From positions 46,405,001-46,469,000 of the forward strand of contig CM074856.1 of assembly GCA_037501455.1 (NCBI GenBank): DNA of 64,000 nucleotides. The letters run 5' to 3'. This document shows, piece after piece, positions 43,820-53,956 of this stretch. Numbering within the stretch: the first letter of the stretch is position 1; the number at the start of each line of letters is the position of its first letter. Both the position numbers and the translations under genes were made by a program. A model generated the notes under the pieces. That model had not been told where the DNA came from. It did not search any database and worked only from the letters and a program-made list of their open reading frames with translations. This DNA is from Lantana camara (taxonomy: Eukaryota > Streptophyta > Magnoliopsida > Lamiales > Verbenaceae).

Positions 43820-44447
43820 TGTTTACATAAATTTTCGTTGATCTGCAATAAATGAGTGCAAAACAAGAAAATATCGAAACAACGATAATATTATTGATTT
43901 AATATTGAAAAATGTTCCTATCTTTGAAATTCCCCTGGTTCTTCGGAGTGGATTTATCCGAGTGCTTGATGCTTATTCCCGGATGGAGTGTAGAGTTTGG
44001 TTGAATCAACGGCGGAATGGCAAGGCTCGAACTTGAGAGCTTGAATGCTTGAATTCCTTCGATTCCTTAGTGCTTGAGGACTTGAGAATTTTGTCCTTTG
44101 AATCTTCTTGTTGCTTGTTTGTCATTTTCGCTTATGTTTGTGCCTCTTCCCGATTTTTGGACTTTAGAACTTTATTTATATGCCTTCATTTGTCCTATTG
44201 GGCTTCGTGGGCTTGGGCCGGCATTTAAGGACACTTTATAATTAAGTGGGCCTTTATTTCACTTAGTGGATAATTTATTCAATCCTTTTAATTAATTCAA
44301 AACATGAGAATACGATTTCATGATTCTCATTTCGAATTAATTATGTAAGCCCAATTTGTCGTGGGCTTATAATTAAAATTAATAATTAACAATCATTTTA
44401 TTTGGGCTATTAATTAATAATTTTATTACCATTTTTCGACTCCAACA
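43820..44447 (-). repeat. Tat-1 5' LTR (628 bp)
   Basis: Same length as 31010-31637. TATAAATAAAG box at 44171-44180 (inverse TTTATTTATA). It is followed to the right by the TSD GATAT and by LTR sequence of Tat-2. Confidence 0.92.
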
Positions 44448-44452
44448 GATAT

Positions 44453-45207
44453 TATTTTATTAAATTAAATATTTTTAAGAGATAAATAAATAAATTTTAT
44501 TTGATATTATCTCCTAAAAAATATTCAAGAGATAAATATCAAATAACATAGTGATAAGCTCGAACTCCTAAAATCTTCACTATAAAAATGGGTCTTGATA
44601 GTTCATTCAACACACCAAGTAGTACGACGAGGAATGCAAGTGCAGACGTCTCATGCTATTTGAATGCTAGTCTACAAGTCTTCAAATCCATCTTCAAGTC
44701 TCCTTCAAGTTCGCCTTCGGTTGCGACGACTTCTTCAAATTCGTCTTTGAATCTCCTTCAAGTTCGTCATCGGTCTTCAAGTTTTTGGCTTCAAATCTTC
44801 CCACCGGTCTTCAAATCTTCGACTTTAAATCTTCACGTTGATCTTCAAATCTCCGGTTTCAAGTTTTCAAAATTCGTCTTCAAATCTTCGTTTTCGAATC
44901 TTCTTCAAGTTTGTCTTCAAATCCGGTTACCACCAAATCAGCAACTCTGACTATGATCTTGAAATCCAGCTACAACCTTTGAAGATTCTTCTATTTCATC
45001 AAAGCTATAAGAAATTGAAACCTTCAATTCCAACTTTTGATTTCAACATCGAAGTAGACCATACGGTTTGAAAAGAAAAATTAGAGGAATAGACTTCGAT
45101 AGGATTTATTCCCCCAAGTTTGTTAATCTTTTTAAATTATTGTATTTCTTGTTCGTATTATTTTTTATCTTGTAATTTATTTTGCAGAAAATAAAATTTG
45201 TGTGACA
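44453..45207 (+). repeat. Tat-2 5' LTR, right part
   Basis: Continues 30925-31009 and aligns with 47930-48757. It has a TATAAAAATGG promoter-like box (44580) and a 250-bp run of CTTCAAGT/CTTCAAAT words (44670-44935). It ends GTGTGACA next to the primer site. Confidence 0.75.
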
Positions 45208-45289
45208 AATTTTGGCACGCTTAGTGGGAAGGATCCTACCTCTCAGCTCTTCTCTTCCATAGTAAGTTTCTACTTCCACGAATTCTCCA

Positions 45290-46604
45290 TGGCTCCAAAG
45301 AACCAGCTCGAGCCGAAAAATAAGGTAATTGATTAAACTTTACGGTCTTCTGCAGTTAGACATCTCAGCGACTTGAAATCATCAGACAGTTCAAATCCTT
45401 CAAGCCCAAAGGCTACAAACTCGAAGAAAATTCCTACTAAAGAACAAGTTGCACAAATGGCTCAAGCAATAGCTTATCTACAAAAGACTCTAGAAGACAA
45501 GGACTTTCAGATCGCCCAACTCATGAGCAAATTAGAAAATAACAATCATGACCTGTCCAGCCACAACCCTCCAATTTCTTCAATTCAAGTTACGGCAGAC
45601 ACGACACAAGTGAATCTTCCTCTTTAAAAGCGCGACTTCATAGCAAGGCCAAATTAATCCTCTATGTCCATTGTTGATTTGTCAATGCAAGAACTGGAAA
45701 ATATGATAGTCAATACAATTATAAGAGTGCAACATGGCTTATCTTCTCAAAACTCTCTAGCATACACAAAACGTATTGATTCATTGAGAATGCCGGTCGG
45801 CTACGGCTACCAACCTCTAGATTTTTAATAGTTCGATGGGAATGGCGTTTTAAAGCAACATCTCACCCACTTCGTGGAAACGTGCAATAAAGCAGGGACA
45901 TACGATGATCATCTAATAAAGAAATTCGTGCTATCACTTAAAGGAAGTGTTTTTGATTGGTATGCCAACTTAGAACCTTAGTCAATGGATAGTTGGGACC
46001 AGATGAAGAGAGAATTTCTCAATCGATTCTATAGCACTCGCCGCATAGTAAGCATGATCAAGAACACAAAATAATAGAAAGATGAACCAATTGTAGATTA
46101 CATCAACCGATAGCGAGCACTAAGCCTAAACTGCAAAGAAAGACTCTCAAAAGTATTTTTGGTGGAGATGTGCATTCAAGGGATAAATTGAGAACTTTTT
46201 TATATCCTTCAAGAAATTAAGCCTCACAATCTTGAAGAATTGGCTACTCGTGCTCATGACATGGAACTCGTCATTGTTAATCATCAAATTGACATCTCCA
46301 TGAAAAAACCAGAGAAGAATACCCATTTTTAGATTCTGATGTGCCTGCAATTTTCGACGAACTGTTGACTAAGGAACTTATTGAGTTTCCAAAATCAAAA
46401 CGTCCTGATGAAATGGAAAAGCTGAGTAACTTAAGATATTGAAGTTACCATCAAGTTTTTAGTCACCCTACAAAAAAGTGTTTTCCAATTAAGGATAAAA
46501 TTATGACATTCGCGAGAGAAGGAAGAGTTACTCCTCAACAAACACCCAAGAAAATTCGCCTCAACAAACACCCAAGAAAATTCTTGGGGCAATTGAATGT
46601 TATG
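45290..46604 (+). pseudogene. Tat-2 gag, multiply interrupted
   Basis: Related to Tat-1 gag: coiled-coil EQVAQMAQAIAYLQKTLEDK (45440-45500), then LKQHLTHFVETCNKAGT (45855-45900), LKGSVFDWYANLEP, FLNRFYSTRRIV and [12 protein letters not shown]. At least nine in-frame TAG/TAA/TGA codons are visible, several at conserved Gln or Trp positions. No protease or RT follows. Confidence 0.82.
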
Positions 46605-46617
46605 TGAAAGTTAGAGT

Positions 46618-47040
46618 TACTCCTTGATAAGAGCCTAAATTGTCAAAATACTCCTTAAACATGAGTATAAACTGTTTAAAACCAAAATCAAGTACACTCC
46701 TTAACACGAGCATAAACTGTTTTAAATCAAGTTCCATTATACTCCTTAATATGAGTATAAACTATTTAAAATCAAGTATACTCCTTAACATGGTTATAAA
46801 CTATTTTCAAAATCAAATTCCAGTGACTCCTTAACACAATTATAAACTGTTTAAAATCAAGTTCCAGTATACTCCTTAATACGATTATAAACTATTTAAA
46901 ATCAAGTTCAAGGTTACTCTTTAACACGAGCATAAATTATTTTCAAAATCAAATTCAAGTTACTCCTTAACACGAGTATAAACTGTTTAAAACCAAATTC
47001 CAGTGCAACACTGCTTGACATGAGTATAAAATGTCTAACT
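46618..47040. repeat. Minisatellite, ~45-bp unit, about nine copies
   Basis: Units of the form ACTCCTTAACACGAGTATAA + ACTGTTTAAAATCAAGTTCC repeat with 5-20% divergence. A further unit stands alone at 47640-47670 after an inserted stretch. It lies within Tat-2 where pol would be expected. Confidence 0.9.
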
Positions 47041-47639
47041 GATGCTTACCAAAAATGCAACACCACTAAATTTATATATATCGGCCTTGAATTGTCAAAA
47101 TGAAAGAGAAGAAATGAAAGAGATAATGAGAAAGACTTATATTATTGATCGTTACAAGAGGGAATAAATGAGAATCTTGAAAGAGAAAGTGTGAATGAGT
47201 GCTAAATAGCTAAAAATCAATTAGCCTCTCCAAAAATAATCTTCTCCTTCTTTTATAGCTGGCCTTCACGTCCTTCAACCCTCCAGGTAGGTAGGCAACT
47301 CCTGCTTTCCAGCTCCAAGTTTGTTAGGGTTTCCACCAAAAGTGGGGGATATTTGAATTCAAATTTCTACCTATCCCACACGTTACTCAACCAACCAAGC
47401 ACGTCTTGACTAAATGGGCACATGCTGAATTTATTTGGGCTGATTCTTGATCTGATCCGTCTCAAAATGGGTCTAAACATCCTACTAATAATCCACAGCA
47501 TTCCAGCTGCAGTGTACATTCTACTGGAAGTTAAGTTCTTCCCTCCTGCCGTTCATCCAGGATTGGGCTATTTGGGCTGTCTTTATGGATTGAGCCATAA
47601 TTATTTTTATGGCACATCACTGAAAAAAAAAAAAAAAAA
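47041..47639 (+). mobile_element. A-tailed insertion interrupting the minisatellite
   Basis: Unique ~600-bp sequence ending in 18 A residues (47622-47639) with the array resuming directly after. An A tail suggests a retroposon (SINE or truncated LINE) or an inserted cDNA, but no LINE frame, pol III box or target duplication was recognised. Confidence 0.35.
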
Positions 47640-47877
47640 ACTCCTTGATACGAGTATAAAATATCTACAAATTTAAAAAAAAAAAAATAAAATAAAATTT
47701 AACTACATCATGACTTGATCATCTTGAGGGGGGACGCAGACAACTTGAATTAATTTTCCAGCTCAATCACATGTTGAAGAAAAAAAAATATATTTCTATG
47801 CCAAGTGAGCAAAATCGAATACATTAAGTTTCGTCTCTCTTACAAATATCTTTCGACGATACTTGAGTGGGGGCATC

Positions 47878-48757
47878 TATACGCACAGTTATTTTAAAAA
47901 AAATATAAATAATTAGTCGGATAATAATAGATATGTTATCTTCCCAAATCAAGATTAAATTTGGTATTATTTTATTAAATTAAAAAATACAACAGATGAA
48001 TATCAAATAACGTAGTGATAAGCTAGAACTCCCAAAATCTTCACTGTAAAAAAAGGGTCTTGGTAGTTCATTCAACACACCAAGGACGAGGACGAGGACG
48101 AGGACGAGGAATGCAAGTGCATACTTCTAACATATGAACGTCGATCTACAAGTCTTCAAAAATCGGCTTCAAGTCTTCAAATCCGTCTTCAAGTCTCCTT
48201 CAAGTTCGCCTTCGGTCGCGATGACTTCTTCAAATTCGTCTTTGAATATTCTTCAAGTTCATCATCGGTCTTCAAGTGTTCGACTTCAAATCTTCTCGCC
48301 GGTCTTTAAGTCTTCGACTTTAGATCTTCACATTGATCTTCAACTCTCCGCCTTCAAGGTTCCAAGATTCTTTTTCGGTCTTTGAATCCCCATCTTCGAA
48401 TAATCTTCAAGTTTGTCTTTAACTTTGATCTTTAAATCTGGTTACCACCAAATCGGCAACTCTGACTACGATCTTGAAATCCAGCTACAATCTTTGAAGG
48501 TTCTTCGATTTCATCAAAGATACAAGAAATTGAAACCTTCACTCCAACATTTGATTTCAACATCGAAAGTAGACCACACGGGTTTTTCTCCATCAAATTC
48601 AGAAAAAATCACAACTACATGTTTGGGAATAAGCTTCACACTCTCGAATGAATAGTTGAAGAGAAGAATAAGAGGAATAGACTTCGATAGGATTTATTCC
48701 CTCAAGTTTGTTAATCTCTTTAAATTATTATATTTCTTGTTCATATTATTTTAAATA
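47878..48757 (+). repeat. Tat-2 3' LTR, end truncated
   Basis: Starts TATACGCACAGTTATTTTAA, matching 30925 onward. It includes a (GACGAG)n run (48083-48108) and the CTTCAA-rich block (48150-48420). Homology to the 5' LTR stops near 48757, before the expected GTGTGACA end. Confidence 0.75.
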
Positions 48758-48825
48758 TTTTCACAAATTTTAATGATGAATGCGTTGTTTGTTATTTAAT
48801 TTTAACGAAAAATTTATAAAACATC

Positions 48826-49715
48826 GCTAATATACCATGAAAGCTTTTCTAAACCCCCAAATTAAATTTTTACATGTTTTAAGGATCAATTATCTATCAA
48901 AGTTTTCCTAAACCCCTCCAATTCGAGCAAAAATACCATAATGCTCTTAATAAAATATGGAAAATTACACCAATACCCCGATCTTCTTCTCCCCCCCTTT
49001 TTTTCCTCCTTCTTTCATTTTTATATTGAAGAATGCAGGTTTCCGGCTACGGCAACGGCGTCATCTCCGGCCACATTCCGGAGGCGGGAGTTACATATTT
49101 TAACTAATTTTGACGACGCAATTTCGTTGGTCGCGACCCTATCTCCTGAAAATTATCGAAAAAAGCGCTGGGATGGTCGAAGCAAACCTGTAAATTTTCA
49201 ATAGAAAATGGGAAATGGGTCTCTCATTTCCAGTAACCTTTTTCGAAGGAATTTGTTCTCGACACGAAGAATCCATTGCAAGTCACGAAATCGATTTTCG
49301 TTAAGTGGTTTGAGAGTTATGAACATTTCTTTTTTCAGGAATTTTTAGATCTAAAATTCTTAAATCTGAAATTGAGGACAAATGGCTTTGAATTTTGAAA
49401 AACTAATTGAAGCTACGGAATGAGGATGAGGAGTACATCCGGGGTGAATTTTTTGAGAATTTTTAGACCACCTCTGGTAGCAGTCCGGCGATGGCGGCGG
49501 CGGCGCTCCGACGAGCTTGAAGGAGGAAGAAAATGATGAGGAAGAAGGGGTGTGGAGGAAACAAAAATGGTATGGAAAAAGTAAAAAAATGAGGACAAAA
49601 TAGACTTTTCAGGTGATTAGGGTGTTTAGGAAAAATATATTGTATATTGGGTACCTTAAATGTATAAAATCTGAATTGGGGGATTTAGGATAAACAATAG
49701 GGCTATTGGTTCTTC
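48826..49715. mobile_element. Foldback-like MITE with GC-rich core (~0.9 kb)
   Basis: CTAAACCCCCAAATT...TTTTTACATG at the left is inverted as CATTTAAGG...AATTGGGGGATTTAGG at the right. Inverted similarity continues inward through pyrimidine-rich TCCTCCTTC sequence to CCGGCTACGGCAACGGCG and GGCGATGGCGGCGGCGG. Arm length is about 250 bp, degenerate. Possibly a Mutator-type element with captured gene DNA. Confidence 0.5.
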
Positions 49716-50062
49716 TAAAAAATTGTCCCTATTTTTAATGATCTATAAGTTCTATTTCATAACATAAACATGTACTTTATGATTTAGTATCTAACAGTAG
49801 TGTATATATGAATCGGTACAATATATAATAATTTATAAAATAAACACGCATAATTAAAAGACACTAACACAATAGGGCAACTTTACTACTAGTTATAATA
49901 TAATCAAATATAATAGGAAATAAGTTTCTAATTTTGGTGTGAGAACTGTCAAATTTTGTAGTAAATTTCTATTGTACCCTTAGGGCGTGTTTACATTTAC
50001 AAATAATAGTTGTTTGTGATATATGACTGACATCAACACGCATTTATGTTGCATGTGTGAAA
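49716..50062. other. No recognisable feature
   Basis: AT-rich DNA between the MITE and the Copia-2 fragment. No frame or repeat identified. Confidence 0.4.
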
Positions 50063-50151
50063 GCCTGTAGGATAAGAATTGGCCTGAGTCCTGCTTGTAT
50101 AGAAAGGAATTGGAGACTTCAGTGCAATTCTTGGTACTTTATGTTGATGAC
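50063..50151 (+). pseudogene. Copia-2 RT, 5' piece
   Basis: Residues ESCLYRKELETSVQFLVLY then VDD, parallel to Copia-1 NESCVYRMELENSVQFLVLYVDD. The last five bases ATGAC (50147-50151) are duplicated at 60103-60107 after the Tekay insertion. 5' of 50063 homology fades. Confidence 0.85.
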
Positions 50152-50998
50152 TGTAACACCCCGACTCACAGTCGTTACAGGTAAATTATGTGATTTAATA
50201 TTATTTGCGTTTTAGATTATTTGTATAGGACTATTTTGAATTATTTGAACTTATATGAATTATGTGAATTAATGTTGCATGTGATTTATTCGTTTTAATT
50301 TGAGTTGACCTTATTTGAACCTGTATTTGTTGAACCGAACCAACTTGAACCAGTACACCTTGAACCGAACCCGTGAACCGAACCGGTCCAGCCCTTAAAG
50401 GCTGAACCATTCTTCCTTTTCTCTTCATTTTACGTTCAAAAGCAGCAGCTCTTGTCCAAGCAAGGAAGCCAAACCCTCAAGTTGATCATCCAACTTCCCA
50501 AGCCAATATCTCTCTCGTTTCTTCGTCTTTTCTCGAACTTAGGTATGTTTCGGAATCCCCTCGTCGTGCTCGTCATTTATATGGTTTAATTTCTGAGTTT
50601 GGAGTGAGTTTTATATGCCTTTGCTTCCCTACGTGAATAGTAAGGGTTTAATGAAAAATGAGATTACTTGCTCTTTGCTTGTTGTAATTGATCCCTAGCT
50701 TCATTTATGAGTTATATAGGTTGTATATGTTGTCTTTATTGCATTTAATCTTTGGTTGGTTGAGCATTTATGAATGATCATGATTTTTGCTTGAATATTG
50801 CATTCCCTTGATCATGCCTTTTAATTCCGTTTTCTTGAGTTATTTGAGTGTTTATATGTCAAGCATGATTTATTTGAATTGTTTGTGGATTTTGAGAAGT
50901 TGTGGCAATTTTAAGGGTTGGATTTTGGCCATTTTTGGCACCAAAATGGAGCTCCCCTGTTTCTGTAAAAATTTTCTGCTCCAGCTTTTCGAACCAGG

Positions 50999-51123
50999 CC
51001 GGAACGGCCGTTCCCGCCCAGTTTCAAACTGGGAACGACCGTTCCCAGGGCCATTTACTGTTCATGCCGAGAGTGGGAACGACCGTTCCCAGTTTGTACT
51101 GGGAACGGGAACGGCCGTTCCCA
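50999..51123. promoter_or_regulatory. Array of GGGAACGGCCGTTCCC-type palindromes
   Basis: Copies at about 51001, 51031, 51076 and 51101-51122; two are perfect GAACGGCCGTTC cores and two carry GAACGACCGTTC. The same array is in the 3' LTR (+7,335) and a variant array is in Tekay remnant A at 408-535. CNGTTR-type cores are Myb-like. The binding factor is unknown. Confidence 0.6.
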
Positions 51124-51160
51124 TGGCCGGAACCCTTCTACTGGGTCAAATCCGCGAGGG

Positions 51161-51256
51161 TGGATTTTTCCCTTTGGAAAAATCCACGGGGGTGGATTTG
51201 AGGCAGTAGCTCTGGAAAAATCCGCTAGGGTGGATTTTTCCCTTTGGAAAAATCCA
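51161..51256. repeat. Two perfect hairpin units, 70 bp apart
   Basis: Each unit is TGGATTTTTCC, a CTTT centre, and the inverse GGAAAAATCCA. They lie at 51161-51186 and 51231-51256, embedded in a ~70-bp tandem repeat with AATCCRCGAGGGTGG words. Duplicated in the 3' LTR at 58496-58591. Confidence 0.8.
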
Positions 51257-52775
51257 TGGGGGTGGATTTTGCCACTTTTTCTCTTTGCCTTGTTTATGCA
51301 TTTGTATGATTTTAAATGCTTTTCTTTTGCATATTAATTGTTATAATTTGATTGTTTTGCATAATAGATTGTAAATAAATATGTTATGCTATGATTTGTG
51401 AATTTTATGATTTAATTGTGACATTTTATCTATGAACATGAATCATGCATTTTGCCGAGCGTCTTCTTTGGTTCATATAGAGTCTAAGTCTTGGGCTTTC
51501 GTGTTTTCTTTTCAGAGGAGGTTCCAGTTGACGAGCCCGAGGCGTAGGTTGTTCACGTCTGCTCGTTTTGGTCACGCACAAGGTGAGGTTTAGGAATTTT
51601 CTTAGCTAAGCGACCTAAAGCCTTATGTGATGTTTTCAGGCCGTGCATGTGACTATATATTATATATATAGATAGTTATGTGTTGATTAGAATACGTTTA
51701 TGATCTTGTGAACAACTTTGTTTTGGGAAAAGATATTAAATAAGCCTATGTAAGCTATGTTTTGGAAAAGGCTTTACAATTCTGTTAGCGAGATTGCCAT
51801 GAAAGATTTGGCATTTGTTATGATATGATTTGTATGTGTGGATCCAAGGAGCTACGGGTAAGGAACCCTCGGGACGGTTCGGGCCGTCGAGGTTCGGCCT
51901 GTGCGTAGTCTCCATCCGATATATCACACGCGACCCCTGGGAGTTTGGGAAGGTGTGATATTTCGATGCCTTCGGCGTAAAAACCGGGGAGGGCACGATG
52001 TGGGTTCGCTACCCCTCGTGAGTCTGTATATGTCTGGATGGTTAGGGCCGCCGGTGGCTCTTCCATCATTGGTGTAGAGGTTGATATGTATGATTTCTGT
52101 TTTGTTTGTTCTGAGGAGTAAAGGTTGGAAGCTCGTTCTCGCCGAGCATTATGTTTTGTTATGTATGTTCGAGAAGTATGAATCGGGATAGTGTTTATGA
52201 AATGTTTTAAAGTATATGTATTTGTTTTGGAAAGTTTTAGTTTGTAAAACCTATTCCGGTTCATCATTTCGCCCTTTGCTTTGTGCTCTGCTCTATATAT
52301 ATGTAGGGTGTGGGTGTGCGTTAGCCCCCTCACTCAGTCAGTTGACTGACTCCTCGTTTACTCTTTTAGTTGCAGGTTTTGGGAGCGTGAGCTAGGCGGA
52401 GAAGTGTGTCTTCTGTTGCACTTGTCAGTCTAGGTCTCGTTAGGTGCATTTACATACCTGCACTTTATTATTTTGTAGTTGTATAGTTATGATTTGTATA
52501 TACTTACTTACCCTTTTGTTCGAGCCGGGATGGCTTTTGTACAGGTGTGTGTTGGTACCTATATATATATATATGTGATGATTTTGCTTGTTACTTTTAT
52601 TTATTCGCTTCCGCGTACTCTGATCCTGTGTTGTTTAGCTCCGCCTAGCCTAGAGTGTGTGTTTGGTCTCCCGTTCGCTATGATTCGGATTCGGGTGCGG
52701 ACATTCCATTTCGTATTCGGGTTCGGATTATGGTGCGGGGGATGTGGCCCTACGTGTGGGTGCTACATCCTGAAG

Positions 52776-52787
52776 TGGTATCAGAGC
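52776..52787 (+). other. Tekay primer binding site (tRNA-iMet)
   Basis: TGGTATCAGAGC, complementary to initiator tRNA-Met 3' end, eight bases after the LTR end. Confidence 0.92.
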
Positions 52788-53005
52788 ACGGTTGCAAAAC
52801 CGGGCTCTAGAGTCGTGTGGGTCTGTCTAGGTCGTACGGCTTAGGACAATGTGACTTTTGATTATGTGCATGTGTGAATACATGATTTGAGTATGTGATT
52901 ACTTGACTAATTGATTACTTGATTACTTGATTAATTTCTTAATTGTATACATATTCATACACTAATTCACATGCATCCATATTGCTTGAATTTGTGAGTT
53001 TCAGG

Positions 53006-53956
53006 ATGCCTCCAAGAAGACATAATTATCGTGAACAAACCCCTGATTTGAATGAACCGGCTCCACAGAATGCACCTCCGCCACCACCTATGAATGCGGA
53101 GAATATTGTCCAAGCCCTACTTAATCAACTCCAACAAAATCAAAGGGGTAATGTAAATCCGGGTGAAGGACAAGATATTTCCGCCGTGTATAAGGACTTT
53201 CGGAACAACAATCCTCCAAAGTGGTATGGAGGTGATGATATCAAGGCGGAAGAGTGGTTGTCTGAGATCCAAGGTATATGGGAGATATGTCCAGGGACTT
53301 CCCAGGACAAGGCTATTTGCACGGGGCGTATTATTCAAGGGCCAGCGGCTATTTGGCTTAGGAGTGTGAGATCCAAGCTTGAGAGAATGGGTATGGAATT
53401 CAACTGGGAGACGTTTGTGCAGGAATTCCATGAGAAATATATCCCTCATAGTGCACAAGAACGTCGCCTCCAAGAGTTCTCCAATTTGAGGCAAGGCAAC
53501 CGGACGGTGGAGGATTATATTTTGGAGTTTGAGAGGCTAGCTCCTTATGCCACTCACATTACCGGCCATGATGATCATAAAGCCCGCAAGTTTCTTCATG
53601 GACTTCGCCGGGATATTCAAGAAGCTTTACAAGCTGCTAATGTGAGTACTTGGGCCAAAGTTACAAAGAGGGTAATTCAAGTTGAGGCCCAAATGGCTCG
53701 GTTGAAGCCTCCGCCTTTCTCTTCGACTCGAGGATCGGGATCAGGTTCTGGATTGGGTAAGAGGCCCATTTCTTATGCTCCACGAGCTCCTGTCCCACCG
53801 GCTTTTCGTCCCCAGGGTTTAGGGAACAAGAAGCCCCGTATTACCGGTCCCGTAGCAACTCCTGTTGCTCCAGTTCGACCGGCTCCAGCTCAGGGACCAC
53901 CTGTTTGTTCTTATTGTCAGGGGAGACATCCGGTGGAGAGGTGTTGGAAGCTTTAG
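53006..53956 (+). CDS. Tekay Gag
   Basis: Capsid/nucleocapsid protein of 316 residues up to a TAG. I start at the ATG of MPPRRHNYREQ (53006), which follows TTTCAGG; an upstream in-frame ATG at 52943 has no family support. A Pro-rich N-terminus precedes the retrotran_gag core: FRNNNPPKWYGGDDIKAEEWL, CPGTSQDKAICTGRII, FVQEFHEKYIPHSAQERRLQEF, TVEDYILEFERLAPYA. A Ser/Gly/Pro-rich stretch and a first zinc knuckle CSYCQGRHPVERC end it. The TAG (53954-53956) sits right before a second knuckle, [14 protein letters not shown], in the same frame as pol. Confidence 0.9.
   Translation: MPPRRHNYREQTPDLNEPAPQNAPPPPPMNAENIVQALLNQLQQNQRGNVNPGEGQDISAVYKDFRNNNPPKWYGGDDIKAEEWLSEIQGIWEICPGTSQDKAICTGRIIQGPAAIWLRSVRSKLERMGMEFNWETFVQEFHEKYIPHSAQERRLQEFSNLRQGNRTVEDYILEFERLAPYATHITGHDDHKARKFLHGLRRDIQEALQAANVSTWAKVTKRVIQVEAQMARLKPPPFSSTRGSGSGSGLGKRPISYAPRAPVPPAFRPQGLGNKKPRITGPVATPVAPVRPAPAQGPPVCSYCQGRHPVERCWKL

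Larger units (their letters stand above)
31010..44447 (-). mobile_element. Full-length Tat-lineage Gypsy element Tat-1 (13,438 bp)
   Basis: LTRs of 628 bp each (31010-31637 and 43820-44447) and a perfect 5-bp target duplication GATAT (31005-31009 and 44448-44452). Minus-strand order is primer site, gag, protease, RT, RNase H, second RNase H, integrase, polypurine tract. The dual RNase H and the extra ORF between integrase and 3' LTR mark the Tat lineage (Retand-like). By eye the LTRs differ at about 28 positions (~95.5% identity), so the insertion is considerably older than the Tekay at 50152. All coding modules carry stops. Confidence 0.92.
30925..48757 (+). mobile_element. Degenerate Tat-lineage Gypsy element Tat-2, split by Tat-1
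   Basis: Its 5' LTR is interrupted: 30925-31009 continues at 44453-45207 after the Tat-1 insertion. A primer site (TTTTGGCACGCTTAGTGGGA, 45210-45229) and a gag pseudogene (45290-46604) follow, but protease, RT and integrase are absent. In their place are a ~45-bp minisatellite (46618-47040) and an A-tailed insertion. A polypurine tract (GTGGGGGCATC, about 47867-47877) precedes the 3' LTR (47878-48757, truncated). The gag resembles that of Tat-1, so it is an old, deleted relative. Confidence 0.75.
50152..52767 (+). repeat. Tekay 5' LTR (2,616 bp)
   Basis: Starts TGTAACACCCCGACTCACAG and ends GTGGGTGCTACA. Contains four GGGAACGGCCGTTCCC-like palindromes (51000-51123), two hairpin units (51161-51186 and 51231-51256), a TATATATAT box near 52290 and a second AT repeat at 52561. 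Confidence 0.95.

Noticed and set aside
46618..47040. CRISPR-like regularly spaced repeats
   Set aside because: Units are contiguous diverged tandem copies without unique spacers, in a plant retroelement.
50787..51209. 140-residue open frame in the LTR, also at 58122
   Set aside because: Non-coding LTR with palindrome arrays; identical copy in the 3' LTR explains its recurrence.
52479..52844. 121-residue open frame in the Tekay LTR
   Set aside because: It is LTR sequence, repeated in the 3' LTR, with no family signature.
52943..53005. Upstream ATG as the Tekay gag start
   Set aside because: MPPRRHN at 53006 matches the family start; the upstream extension is leader sequence.
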